Of a DNA stretch of 57,624 nt, positions 6,976-14,510 are shown piece after piece. The notes beneath the pieces were generated by a model, which was not told where the DNA came from, ran no database searches, and saw nothing but the letters and a program-made list of their open reading frames with translations. The DNA comes from Streptomyces rubellomurinus (GTDB lineage Bacteria; Actinomycetota; Actinomycetes; Streptomycetales; Streptomycetaceae). The stretch's first letter is position 1. Every line of letters starts with the position of its first letter. The DNA lies in NCBI RefSeq assembly GCF_000961885.1, contig NZ_JZKH01000048.1:1-57624 (forward strand). Reading direction: 5' to 3'. A program made the translations under genes and the position numbers.

Positions 6976-9642
6976 TCAGTCGAGGGTCCACTGCTGCAAC
7001 GGCGAGCCGGTGTCCGGCTGTTGGGAGAGCAGGGCGCCGTCCGCGCTGCCGGAGGTGGTCAGCAGCAGTCCGGTGCGGACGTTGGTGAGGGTGTAGGCGC
7101 CGCTCGGGAGCCGGGTGGCCGTCCAGTGCTGGTTGTCGTTTCCGGTGCAGGTCCACTGGATGACGGGGGTGCCGGGGGCGGTGGCGCCGCCCTGGTCGTC
7201 GGCGCACAGCTGGGAGTGGGCGTTGGTGAGGGTGTAGGAGCCGTCCGGCTGCCGGGTGAAGGTCCAGCTCTGGTTCCGGCCGCCGTTGGTCGTCCAGGTG
7301 TCGAGCCGGGTGCCCGGGGCCGTGGACCAGTCGGGGTCGTCCAGCGCCTTGCCGGAGCCGGAGACGGAGGGGACGTGGGTGCCGTCGAGGCCGGGGGCGG
7401 TGGTGGTCGGGGTGAGGGCGAGGGTCTGGGCGGCGACGGGGCGGGTGTCGCCGCCGGTGCCGGGGTTGTCCCAGGTGCGCTGGGGCGAGGTGGCCACGGC
7501 GCGGGTGCCGGTGGTGCCGGCGGTGAGGCTGAGCGCCAGGTCGCTGTAGCGGTTGACCAGGCGGTAGCCGCCGGCGGGGGTGGACGGCCCGCTGCTCGCC
7601 GGGCTGCTGACCAGGGTCTGGACGGACCACTGCTGGCCGGTGGTGGGGCTCGCGCCGCGCGGCTGGAGGGTCGGGGCGGCGCCCCAGGCGCGTCCGGCGT
7701 CGGCGGTGGAGTCGACGCCGAGCAGGCGCCCGGAGCCGGTGTTGGCGATGGTGTAGAAGCCGTCGCCGGTGGGGGTGAAGGTCCACTGCTGGGCGGTGGT
7801 GCCGGCGCTGGTGGAGGTGGTGAGGGCGTTGCCGCTCTGGGCCAGGTAGCGGCCGTTGCCCGCCCCGAGCTGGTACGACACGCCGCTGCTGACCGGGGCC
7901 GGCGGCAGGGTGGTGGCGGCGGTCGGGGTGACGGTGACCTCGGCGTACTCGCCGTCCCCGGTGGAGCAGCTCCACCAGCAGTACGAGCGGAAGGTCTTGC
8001 CGACGACGGTGGTGCCGGTCCTGCTGCCGGAGTCCACCAGCCAGCGGTACCAGGAGCTCTGCGGCCCGCCGGCCGTGCCGATGTCGGTCCACCGCTGGGT
8101 GGCGAGGTCGTCGGTGACGTAGAAGTGCTGGGGCTGGTTGGAGCCGGCCTCGTTCTCGGGGGTGCCGATGTACCGGCCGAGGTAGGCGTCCCAGGCGATG
8201 TTCAGCACGGACAGCTGCGAGGGGGCGGGCATCGTCCCGGCGGCGATCTGGGTGCTGATGCTGCCCGCCCTGGCGGGGGAGTAGCTGTCGCCGGGGGCGA
8301 GGTAGCCGGTGCCGACGCCCTGGGCGGGGACGAGGTCGCTCTCGGCGCCGCCGACGCCGGGGGTGGACCAGGAGCCGTCGTGCCACTTGGTCCAGGAGGC
8401 GGCGGTCATCTTGCCGGAGATCGGCGCGCGGGCGACGTGCTGCTCGAAGCCGCCCCAGCCGCCGTGCTTGTCGACGGCCCGGGACATGTAGAAGACGTAG
8501 AAGTAGCCGGAGCGGTAGTCGGTGAACAGGCGCGGGTCGCCGTCGCCGTAGGAGTAGGTGCTGTTCGGGAAGGTCGCGTCGTCCCCGCGCACCGTGCTGT
8601 ACGGGGTGGTGATCGCGTGGTCGGTGATGGCCCAGGTGCGGCCCTGGTCCTTGGAGACGGCGGAGTCGATGGCGTCGTAGTGCAGGCCGTCGCCGAACGG
8701 CTGCGGGGTGAACTCGTTGTGGACGAGCCCGTACCACCAGCCGGTGTCGGGGTCGACCCAGACGCCGACCAGGTCGCAGTAGTTGCGCTGGGCGTAGCCG
8801 GAGCCGGCGGGCGCGTTGGTGGCGGCCAGGCCGGTGGGGCTGTTGTTGCAGCGCCAGGTGGTGTCGGCGTTGCTGTCCTGGGGGTTGCCCGGGTTCACCG
8901 CGCCGCTGATCGGCGCGCGGGTGGCGGTGTCGAAGTTCGAACCGCTGTAGAACTGCCAGCTGCGGCCGTCGGTCGCGCCGTACAGCGAGTGCGCCGCCTG
9001 GTAGTAGAACCGCCCGTTGGCGTCGGTGTAGCCGGCGGCCGGGGTGTCGTCGGCGTTGCCGAACGCGACGGGCTTGCCCGCCGAGAGGGTGTACGGCGCG
9101 GGCGGGGCGGCGGTGCCGCCCCAGACCTGGGCGGCGGACGGGGTGCACGGGGCGAGGCCGACGCGGGCCCGGTCGACCGCCGAACCGCCCTGGACGGCCA
9201 GGCACTTGGCGGACTTGACGGCGTAGACGGTGCCGTCCGGGAGCCAGCCGAACTTCTGGTTGGCGCCGGAGTTGCAGCCGTAGAGCTGGAGCAGCGCGCC
9301 GGTGGCGTTGGAGGCGTCGGTGACGTCCAGGCACTTGCCGAAGGCGGTGACGCTGCCGTCGGTGTGCCAGGTCCACTGCTGCCCGGCCGTGCCGTTGCAG
9401 CCGAGCAGCTGGACGGGGTTGCCGTCGGCGGTGCCGGCGTTCGCGTCGTCCAGGCACGTGCCGCCGATGGTGACCGTTCCGGCCGTACCGGCGGCTGTGG
9501 CAGCAGGCGCGGCAGGGGCAGCAGGGGCGGCGGGCGCGGCGGTGGCGTTCGTCGCGGAGGTGAGGGGGAGGCAGGTCGCCGCCGCCAGGGCGAGGACCGG
9601 CACGAGCGAGGCCCGGGCCGGCCGAGACGTCGTCCGTCTCAT
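6976..9642 (-). CDS. Secreted multi-ricin-B-lectin protein, probable glycoside hydrolase
   Basis: An 888-residue protein with an N-terminal signal peptide (MRRTTSRPARASLVPVLALA, ending at an Ala/Pro repeat AAPAAPAAPAA). A first ricin-B/CBM13-like trefoil spans about residues 55-170 with QxW motifs (QQWTW, QKFGW), a central ~190-590 region follows, a second lectin-like domain lies near 600-720 and a third near 760-888 (QSWTF, QHWTA, QQWTL). The central region has repeated Trp/Tyr/Asp blades (SYGDGDPRLFTDYRSGYFYV) suggesting a beta-propeller carbohydrate-active domain, but I cannot assign a family. It probably binds and attacks an extracellular polysaccharide. Start ATG 9642 follows GGAAGGA. 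Confidence 0.75.
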   Translation of the reverse strand: MRRTTSRPARASLVPVLALAAATCLPLTSATNATAAPAAPAAPAAPAATAAGTAGTVTIGGTCLDDANAGTADGNPVQLLGCNGTAGQQWTWHTDGSVTAFGKCLDVTDASNATGALLQLYGCNSGANQKFGWLPDGTVYAVKSAKCLAVQGGSAVDRARVGLAPCTPSAAQVWGGTAAPPAPYTLSAGKPVAFGNADDTPAAGYTDANGRFYYQAAHSLYGATDGRSWQFYSGSNFDTATRAPISGAVNPGNPQDSNADTTWRCNNSPTGLAATNAPAGSGYAQRNYCDLVGVWVDPDTGWWYGLVHNEFTPQPFGDGLHYDAIDSAVSKDQGRTWAITDHAITTPYSTVRGDDATFPNSTYSYGDGDPRLFTDYRSGYFYVFYMSRAVDKHGGWGGFEQHVARAPISGKMTAASWTKWHDGSWSTPGVGGAESDLVPAQGVGTGYLAPGDSYSPARAGSISTQIAAGTMPAPSQLSVLNIAWDAYLGRYIGTPENEAGSNQPQHFYVTDDLATQRWTDIGTAGGPQSSWYRWLVDSGSRTGTTVVGKTFRSYCWWSCSTGDGEYAEVTVTPTAATTLPPAPVSSGVSYQLGAGNGRYLAQSGNALTTSTSAGTTAQQWTFTPTGDGFYTIANTGSGRLLGVDSTADAGRAWGAAPTLQPRGASPTTGQQWSVQTLVSSPASSGPSTPAGGYRLVNRYSDLALSLTAGTTGTRAVATSPQRTWDNPGTGGDTRPVAAQTLALTPTTTAPGLDGTHVPSVSGSGKALDDPDWSTAPGTRLDTWTTNGGRNQSWTFTRQPDGSYTLTNAHSQLCADDQGGATAPGTPVIQWTCTGNDNQHWTATRLPSGAYTLTNVRTGLLLTTSGSADGALLSQQPDTGSPLQQWTLD

Positions 9643-9713
9643 CGGGGGATCCTTCCGGAGGCGCGCTGCCTGCGGTGCGGGGGTGGCAGCGCGGACTGGC
9701 GATTAGTTCCGCC

Positions 9714-9743
9714 AGAATCCGAACATATTGGCCCGGGTGTCAA
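9714..9743 (-). promoter_or_regulatory. Putative promoter of the lectin-domain gene
   Basis: On the minus strand TTGACA (9743-9738) is separated by 18 bp from GATTCT (9719-9714), about 70 nt upstream of the ATG at 9642. The -35 is a consensus match for the housekeeping sigma factor; the -10 is weaker. Confidence 0.45.
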
Positions 9744-9817
9744 CCCCCGTGCACGAGAACGGGTCCCCCGCGGGCGCCCGGTGGTCGCCCGGCGATCCCC
9801 CGGCGAGCGGCGGGCGG

Positions 9818-11098
9818 TCAGTGCCGATCGGGCGTCATGGCGCTGGTCGGGTCCTGGTAGACGGCGTCCAGGGCGAGCAGGGCGCCGCCGCGCGCGGTGC
9901 CGGTCAGGCCCGTGCCGGACAGCACGATCTCGCAGCCGCCGGCGTCCGGCGCCATCACCCGCTCGCGCACCCGGGCGGTCACGCCGTCGAGCAGGTACTC
10001 GCCGAAGAAGGCGAAGTGGCCGCCGAGCACGATCAGCCGCGGGTTGAGGATGTCGGCCAGCAGGGCCAGCCCGGGGGCGAGGTTGTCGCCGATCCGCCGC
10101 AGCGCCTCCAGCGTGCGGGCGTCCCCGGCGCGGGCGCGCTCGCGCAGCTCGGCCAGGCGGCGCTCCAGGTCCACCATCGGGTCCCAGACCAGGTCGCCGG
10201 GGTCGGCGGCGTACCGCAGCAGGGCGCCGCGGCCGATGGTGGTCTCCCAGCAGCCGCGCCGGCCGCACGCGCACAGCTGCTCGGAGGGCACCAGCTGCAG
10301 GTGGCCGACCTCGCCCGCGTGGCCGCGGGTGCCGCGCAGCAGCTGCCCGCCGGCGATGATGCCGACGCCGACGCCGGTCTGGCCGGTGACGAAGACGAGG
10401 TCGCGCACGCCCGCGGCGGAGGCGGTCACGTACTCGGCGAGCGCGCCGAGCTTCGCGTCGTTCTCCAGGTGCATCTCCGGGGCGCCCGGCCCCAGCCGCT
10501 CGCGCAAGCCGGCGATGGCCGGCACGTCCCGCCAGCCGATGTTGGAGGCGAACCGGACCGTGCCGGTGGCCAGGTCGGTGGCGCCGGGGGTGGCCAGGGT
10601 GACCCCGGCGACGCGGCCGCCGTCGCGGCGCAGCGCGTCGATCTCCCGGGCGACCAGCTGTGCGGTGGTGTCCAGGGTGGCGTCCGGCCCGGCGGCCCGG
10701 ACGTCGAAGGGGATCCGCTGCTCGGCGGTGACCTCGCCCTTGAGGTTGAGGGCGAGCAGGCTGACGTAGTCGACGTTGATCTCGGCGCCGATGCCGTGCA
10801 CCCCGCTGCCGTCGATCTCCACGGCCTGCCCCGGCCGGCCGACGGTGCCCCGGTCCCGCTCGGCCTCGCCCTCGCGGATCAGCCGGCCCTCCAGCAGCTC
10901 CGCGGTCAGATTGGAGACGGTGGCCTTGGGCAGGCCGGTGTCCTCGGAGATGCGGGCGCGCGAGCGGGGGCCCTCGTCGCGCAGCAGGCGCAGCACCATG
11001 CCGAGGTTGGCCCGGCGGGAGGACGAGCGGTCGCGGGCGACGGCCGGCCCCGCCATGGCCAGGCTCCGTACGCCCGACCCCTGAAGTGCTGCCTTCAC
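9818..11098 (-). CDS. ROK-family transcriptional regulator
   Basis: A 426-residue repressor-type ROK protein. The N-terminal winged helix-turn-helix spans about residues 25-85 (SEDTGLPKATVSNLTAELL), followed by the ROK sugar-sensing domain with NDAKLGALAEY, the GQTGVGVG phosphate-type loop and the zinc site CACGRRGCWE. In this family DNA binding is relieved by a sugar or sugar phosphate. The GTG at 11098 is preferred because AAGGAG lies 6 nt upstream; an ATG at 11056 is the alternative. It is divergent from the sugar-transport operon starting at 11280, so it very probably controls that operon and itself. Confidence 0.85.
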   Translation of the reverse strand: MKAALQGSGVRSLAMAGPAVARDRSSSRRANLGMVLRLLRDEGPRSRARISEDTGLPKATVSNLTAELLEGRLIREGEAERDRGTVGRPGQAVEIDGSGVHGIGAEINVDYVSLLALNLKGEVTAEQRIPFDVRAAGPDATLDTTAQLVAREIDALRRDGGRVAGVTLATPGATDLATGTVRFASNIGWRDVPAIAGLRERLGPGAPEMHLENDAKLGALAEYVTASAAGVRDLVFVTGQTGVGVGIIAGGQLLRGTRGHAGEVGHLQLVPSEQLCACGRRGCWETTIGRGALLRYAADPGDLVWDPMVDLERRLAELRERARAGDARTLEALRRIGDNLAPGLALLADILNPRLIVLGGHFAFFGEYLLDGVTARVRERVMAPDAGGCEIVLSGTGLTGTARGGALLALDAVYQDPTSAMTPDRH

Positions 11099-11193
11099 CA
11101 ACGGCTCCTTGTCTGCGTCCGCACCGGGGCCGGTCGGGCTCGTGCCGCGTGACCGGTGGTCACGGGCCCCTCCGGTGGTGCTGTCGCCACCTC

Positions 11194-11230
11194 TTGACTT
11201 TATCAGGGTTGGTTCAAACAATAACCGAAC
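11194..11230 (+). promoter_or_regulatory. Promoter with overlapping imperfect palindrome (candidate ROK operator)
   Basis: TTGACT (11194-11199) and CAATAA (11219-11224) form a plausible promoter with 19-bp spacing for the transporter operon. Overlapping it, GGTTGGTT (11207-11214) and AACCGAAC (11223-11230) form an imperfect inverted repeat, 6 of 8 positions complementary. It lies in the divergent gap between the ROK regulator and the binding-protein gene, where an autoregulatory operator is expected. Confidence 0.45.
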
Positions 11231-11279
11231 GAATTCCCCGGTTCCCACTTCCCTCCCTCCGGGGCACGAGGAGACACAC

Positions 11280-12596
11280 GTGAAGGCACCTGTTTCGATG
11301 GCCGCGGCGCTCGCGGTCGTGACGGCGGCGGCCCTCGTCGCCGGCTGCTCGTCCAGCGGAGGCGGCAGCGGCAGCGCCGGCCCGGGCGCCGCGTCGGGCC
11401 CGGTCACGCTCGACTTCTGGGGCTGGGCCCCGGGCTACGAGCAGTCGGTGGTGCTGTTCAACAAGACCCACCCGGACATCCAGGTCACCTTCGACAAGAC
11501 CGCCTCCGGCTCCAAGGGCGGGTACACCAAGATGCTCACCGCCGCCAAGGCCGGCAACGCCCCCTGCCTGGCCCAGGTCGGCTACGAGACCCTGCCGAGC
11601 TTCGCCGCCGCCGGCGCGCTCACCGACGTCAGCAAGGAGACCGCCGGCGCCAAGGGGCAGTTCGCCGACTGGACGTGGAACCAGGTCACCGTCGACGGCC
11701 ACACCTACGGCGTCCCGGTCGACACCGCGCCGATGGCGCTGATGTACCGCAAGGACCTGTTCGCCAAGTACGGCATCGACAAGCCCCCGGCGACCTGGGC
11801 CGAGTACGCGGCCGACGCCGCCAAGGTCAACGCCGCCGACCCCACCGTCCACCTCGGCAACTTCGGCAACGACGCGTACACCTACGCCGGGCTCGCCTGG
11901 CAGGCCGGCGCCGCGTGGTTCGGCACCGCCGGCGACCAGTGGCACGTCACGCTCGACAGCGACGCCAACCGGAAGGTGGCCGGCTTCTGGCAGGACCTGC
12001 TGGACCGGAAGCTGCTGACCACCGACCCGAGCAACGACGCCTCGCAGTTCACCGGCATGGCGAACGGCAAGATCCTCTCCGACGTCAACGCCGTCTGGGA
12101 CGCCCCGATCATCGCCAGCAGCGTGAAGGACGGCGCCGGCCAGTGGGCCGTCGCCCCGATGCCGGTCTGGGACGCGGCCGCCCCGGTCTACGGCAACGAC
12201 GGTGGCTCGGCCACCGCCGTCCTCAAGGGCTGCGCCCACGCCAAGGAGGCCGCCGAGTTCGCCGCCTGGATGAGCACCGACGCCGACAGCGTCGCGAACC
12301 TGATCAAGGTCACCGGCATCTACCCGGCCGCGACCTCGGGCCTGGCCAACCCGGCGCTCGCCCAGCCGGACCCGTTCTACGGCGGGCAGGTGGTCTACGA
12401 CGTCTTCAAGGCCGAGACCGCCCACATCGCCACCAGCTGGCAGTGGGGCCCGACCATGACGCAGACCTCCACCGACCTCGGCGACGGGCTCGGCAAGGCC
12501 GGCAGCGGCGGCACCACGCTGCCGAACGTGCTCGCCGACGTGCAGGGCAGGACGGTGGCCGGCCTGAAGCAGCAGGGCCTCGCCGTCGCCGGCTGA
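11280..12596 (+). CDS. Sugar ABC transporter substrate-binding lipoprotein
   Basis: A 438-residue family 1 extracellular solute-binding protein. Its signal sequence ends in the lipobox LVAGC (Cys near residue 21) followed by a Ser/Gly linker, so it should be membrane-anchored outside the cell. The mature region has typical cluster-1 segments such as LDFWGWAPGYEQSV and YGVPVDTAPMALMYRKDLF. It should capture a mono- or oligosaccharide for the two permeases downstream. GTG 11280 follows GAGGAG with a 6-nt spacing. A stem-loop between this gene and the permeases could keep binding-protein levels higher. The downstream catabolic genes suggest an amino sugar or its oligomer as ligand. Confidence 0.88.
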   Translation: MKAPVSMAAALAVVTAAALVAGCSSSGGGSGSAGPGAASGPVTLDFWGWAPGYEQSVVLFNKTHPDIQVTFDKTASGSKGGYTKMLTAAKAGNAPCLAQVGYETLPSFAAAGALTDVSKETAGAKGQFADWTWNQVTVDGHTYGVPVDTAPMALMYRKDLFAKYGIDKPPATWAEYAADAAKVNAADPTVHLGNFGNDAYTYAGLAWQAGAAWFGTAGDQWHVTLDSDANRKVAGFWQDLLDRKLLTTDPSNDASQFTGMANGKILSDVNAVWDAPIIASSVKDGAGQWAVAPMPVWDAAAPVYGNDGGSATAVLKGCAHAKEAAEFAAWMSTDADSVANLIKVTGIYPAATSGLANPALAQPDPFYGGQVVYDVFKAETAHIATSWQWGPTMTQTSTDLGDGLGKAGSGGTTLPNVLADVQGRTVAGLKQQGLAVAG

Positions 12597-12609
12597 CGCC
12601 CCACCGACC

Positions 12610-12640
12610 GGCCCCGCACCACCCCCACGGGTGCGGGGCC
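12610..12640 (+). terminator. Intergenic stem-loop, probable attenuator or mRNA stabiliser
   Basis: An 11-bp perfect stem (12610-12620 with 12630-12640) in the 98-nt gap between the binding-protein gene and the first permease gene. Such structures commonly allow differential expression within ABC transporter operons. Confidence 0.65.
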
Positions 12641-12694
12641 ACCCCTCGGCCCCGCATCCACGACCCGGGCCGGCTCGACTCAAGGGAGTGACCC

Positions 12695-13639
12695 ATGACC
12701 ACCGCCCTCCCGGGGCGGACGGCACCGCAGGACCCGACCGCCCGCCCGGCCCGGCGCGCCCGCCGCCCGGCCCGGACCGCCGCGATGTTCCTGGCCCCGT
12801 TCCTGCTGCTGTTCACGGCCCTGTACCTGGCGCCGATCGGCTACACCGTCCAGCAGAGCCTGTTCCGCATGCACCGCTCCGGCCTCGGCCTCTCGGCCCC
12901 CACCGAGGTCTTCGCCGGCCTCGGCAACTACGCCACCGCGCTGGGCGATCCGGCCTTCCGCGGCTCGCTGCTGCGGGTGCTGCTGATCGGCGTCGTCCAG
13001 GTGCCGCTGATGCTGCTGCTGGCGCTCGTCCTGGCGCTGCTGCTGGACGCGAAGTCGACGATGTTCAAGCGGTTCTTCCGCCTGGCGTTCTTCCTGCCGT
13101 ACGCCCTGCCCGGGGTGGTCGGCGCGATCATGTGGTCCTACCTGGTCGCCCCCGGCCTGAGCCCGATCACCGCGGCCGCCCACCACCTGGGCCTGCACCT
13201 GAACCTGACCTCGGACGGCATGCTCGGCCCGACCATCGGCAACATGCTGACCTGGGGCTGGACCGGCTACAACATGCTGATCATCCACTCCGCCCTGCAG
13301 GCCATCCCGCCGGAGGTCGTCGAGGCGGCCACCATGGACGGCTGCTCGGCCTTCGGGACCGCCTGGCGGATCAAGGTGCCGATGATCCGCCCGGCCCTCG
13401 TGCTGACCACGGTGTTCTCCATCATCGGCACCGCCCAGCTCTACAACGAGCCCGCCATCCTGCACAACGTCGCGCCGAACCTCAGCAGCACCTACACCCC
13501 CATCTACGCCGCCCACAACGCCGTGGACGCCAACGACTTCAACCTCGCGGCCACCGAGTCCGTGGTGCTCGCGCTGCTGGCGTTCGTGCTGTCCTTCGGC
13601 TTCCTCAAGCTCGTCCAGCGCCGCGGAGCCGCCTCGTGA
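12695..13639 (+). CDS. Sugar ABC transporter permease 1 (MalF/UgpA type)
   Basis: A 314-residue inner-membrane protein with about six hydrophobic segments, starting MFLAPFLLLFTALYLAPIGY after a basic cytoplasmic N terminus. The loop EVVEAATMDGCSAFGTAWRI is the EAA motif that contacts the ATPase. It forms the translocation channel with permease 2. No ATP-binding gene is present in this locus, so it probably shares a multitask ATPase (MsiK type) encoded elsewhere, as is known for many Streptomyces sugar importers. ATG 12695 follows GGGAGTG. The gene overlaps permease 2 by 4 bases. Confidence 0.9.
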   Translation: MTTALPGRTAPQDPTARPARRARRPARTAAMFLAPFLLLFTALYLAPIGYTVQQSLFRMHRSGLGLSAPTEVFAGLGNYATALGDPAFRGSLLRVLLIGVVQVPLMLLLALVLALLLDAKSTMFKRFFRLAFFLPYALPGVVGAIMWSYLVAPGLSPITAAAHHLGLHLNLTSDGMLGPTIGNMLTWGWTGYNMLIIHSALQAIPPEVVEAATMDGCSAFGTAWRIKVPMIRPALVLTTVFSIIGTAQLYNEPAILHNVAPNLSSTYTPIYAAHNAVDANDFNLAATESVVLALLAFVLSFGFLKLVQRRGAAS

Positions 13640-14499
13640 CCACCCCGACCCGCCCGGCCCGGTACCCGGCCTCCCGCTGGCTCACGCTCGGCGTGCTGCT
13701 GCTCGCCTCCGTCTACTTCCTCGCCCCGGTGTGGTGGCTGCTGGTCGCCTCGACCAAGACCAGCAGCGGGCTGTTCTCCGGGAACGGCTTCTGGTTCGGC
13801 GACTTCGCCCTCCTCGACAACCTGCGGGACGTGTTCACCCGCCAGGGCGGCATCTACTGGCAGTGGCTGGGCAACAGCGCCGTCTACGCGGTGGGCGGCG
13901 CGGGCGTCAGCACCCTGATCTCCGCGATGGCGGGCTACGCGCTCGCCAAGTACCGCTTCCGCGGCCGGGAGTTGACCTTCAACGCGGTGCTCGCCGCGGT
14001 GCTCGTCCCGCAGCCGCTGCTGGCCGTGCCGCTCTACCTGATGTTCTCCCAGCTGCACCTGGTGAACTCCTTCTGGGCGGTGCTGCTGCCCAGCATGGTC
14101 AGCCCGTTCGGGGTCTACCTGGCCCGGATCCACGCCGCCGCCGCGGTGCCGGACGAGCTCATCGAGGCCGGACGGATCGACGGCGCGGGCGAGTTCAGGA
14201 TCTTCGCCACCATCGCGCTGCGGGTGATGTCCCCGGCGCTGGTCACGATCTTCCTGTTCCAGTTCGTCTCGATCTGGACCAACTACCTGCTGCCCGTGCT
14301 GATGCTCGCCGACGACCACCTCCAGCCGGTCACCGTCGGCGTCGTCGGCTGGCAGGCCCAGCGCGCGATCGGCCCCGGCGCGCCGCCGCTCAACGTCGTG
14401 GTCACCGCCGCCATGGTCTCCGCGATCCCCCTGGTCGTCCTGTTCCTGTCCCTGCAACGCTTCTGGCGCGCCGGCCTCACCGCGGGCAGCGTCAAGTGA
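13636..14499 (+). CDS. Sugar ABC transporter permease 2 (MalG/UgpE type)
   Basis: A 287-residue inner-membrane permease with six predicted membrane segments. The EAA loop is ELIEAGRIDGAGEFRIFATI, and the protein ends RFWRAGLTAGSVK, typical of the MalG-like partner. Its GTG start overlaps the stop of permease 1 (GTGA), indicating translational coupling and a heterodimeric channel. The operon context points to uptake of the ligand bound by the lipoprotein at 11280. Confidence 0.9.
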   Translation: MTTPTRPARYPASRWLTLGVLLLASVYFLAPVWWLLVASTKTSSGLFSGNGFWFGDFALLDNLRDVFTRQGGIYWQWLGNSAVYAVGGAGVSTLISAMAGYALAKYRFRGRELTFNAVLAAVLVPQPLLAVPLYLMFSQLHLVNSFWAVLLPSMVSPFGVYLARIHAAAAVPDELIEAGRIDGAGEFRIFATIALRVMSPALVTIFLFQFVSIWTNYLLPVLMLADDHLQPVTVGVVGWQAQRAIGPGAPPLNVVVTAAMVSAIPLVVLFLSLQRFWRAGLTAGSVK

Positions 14500-14510
14500 G
14501 GAGGCCCGGC

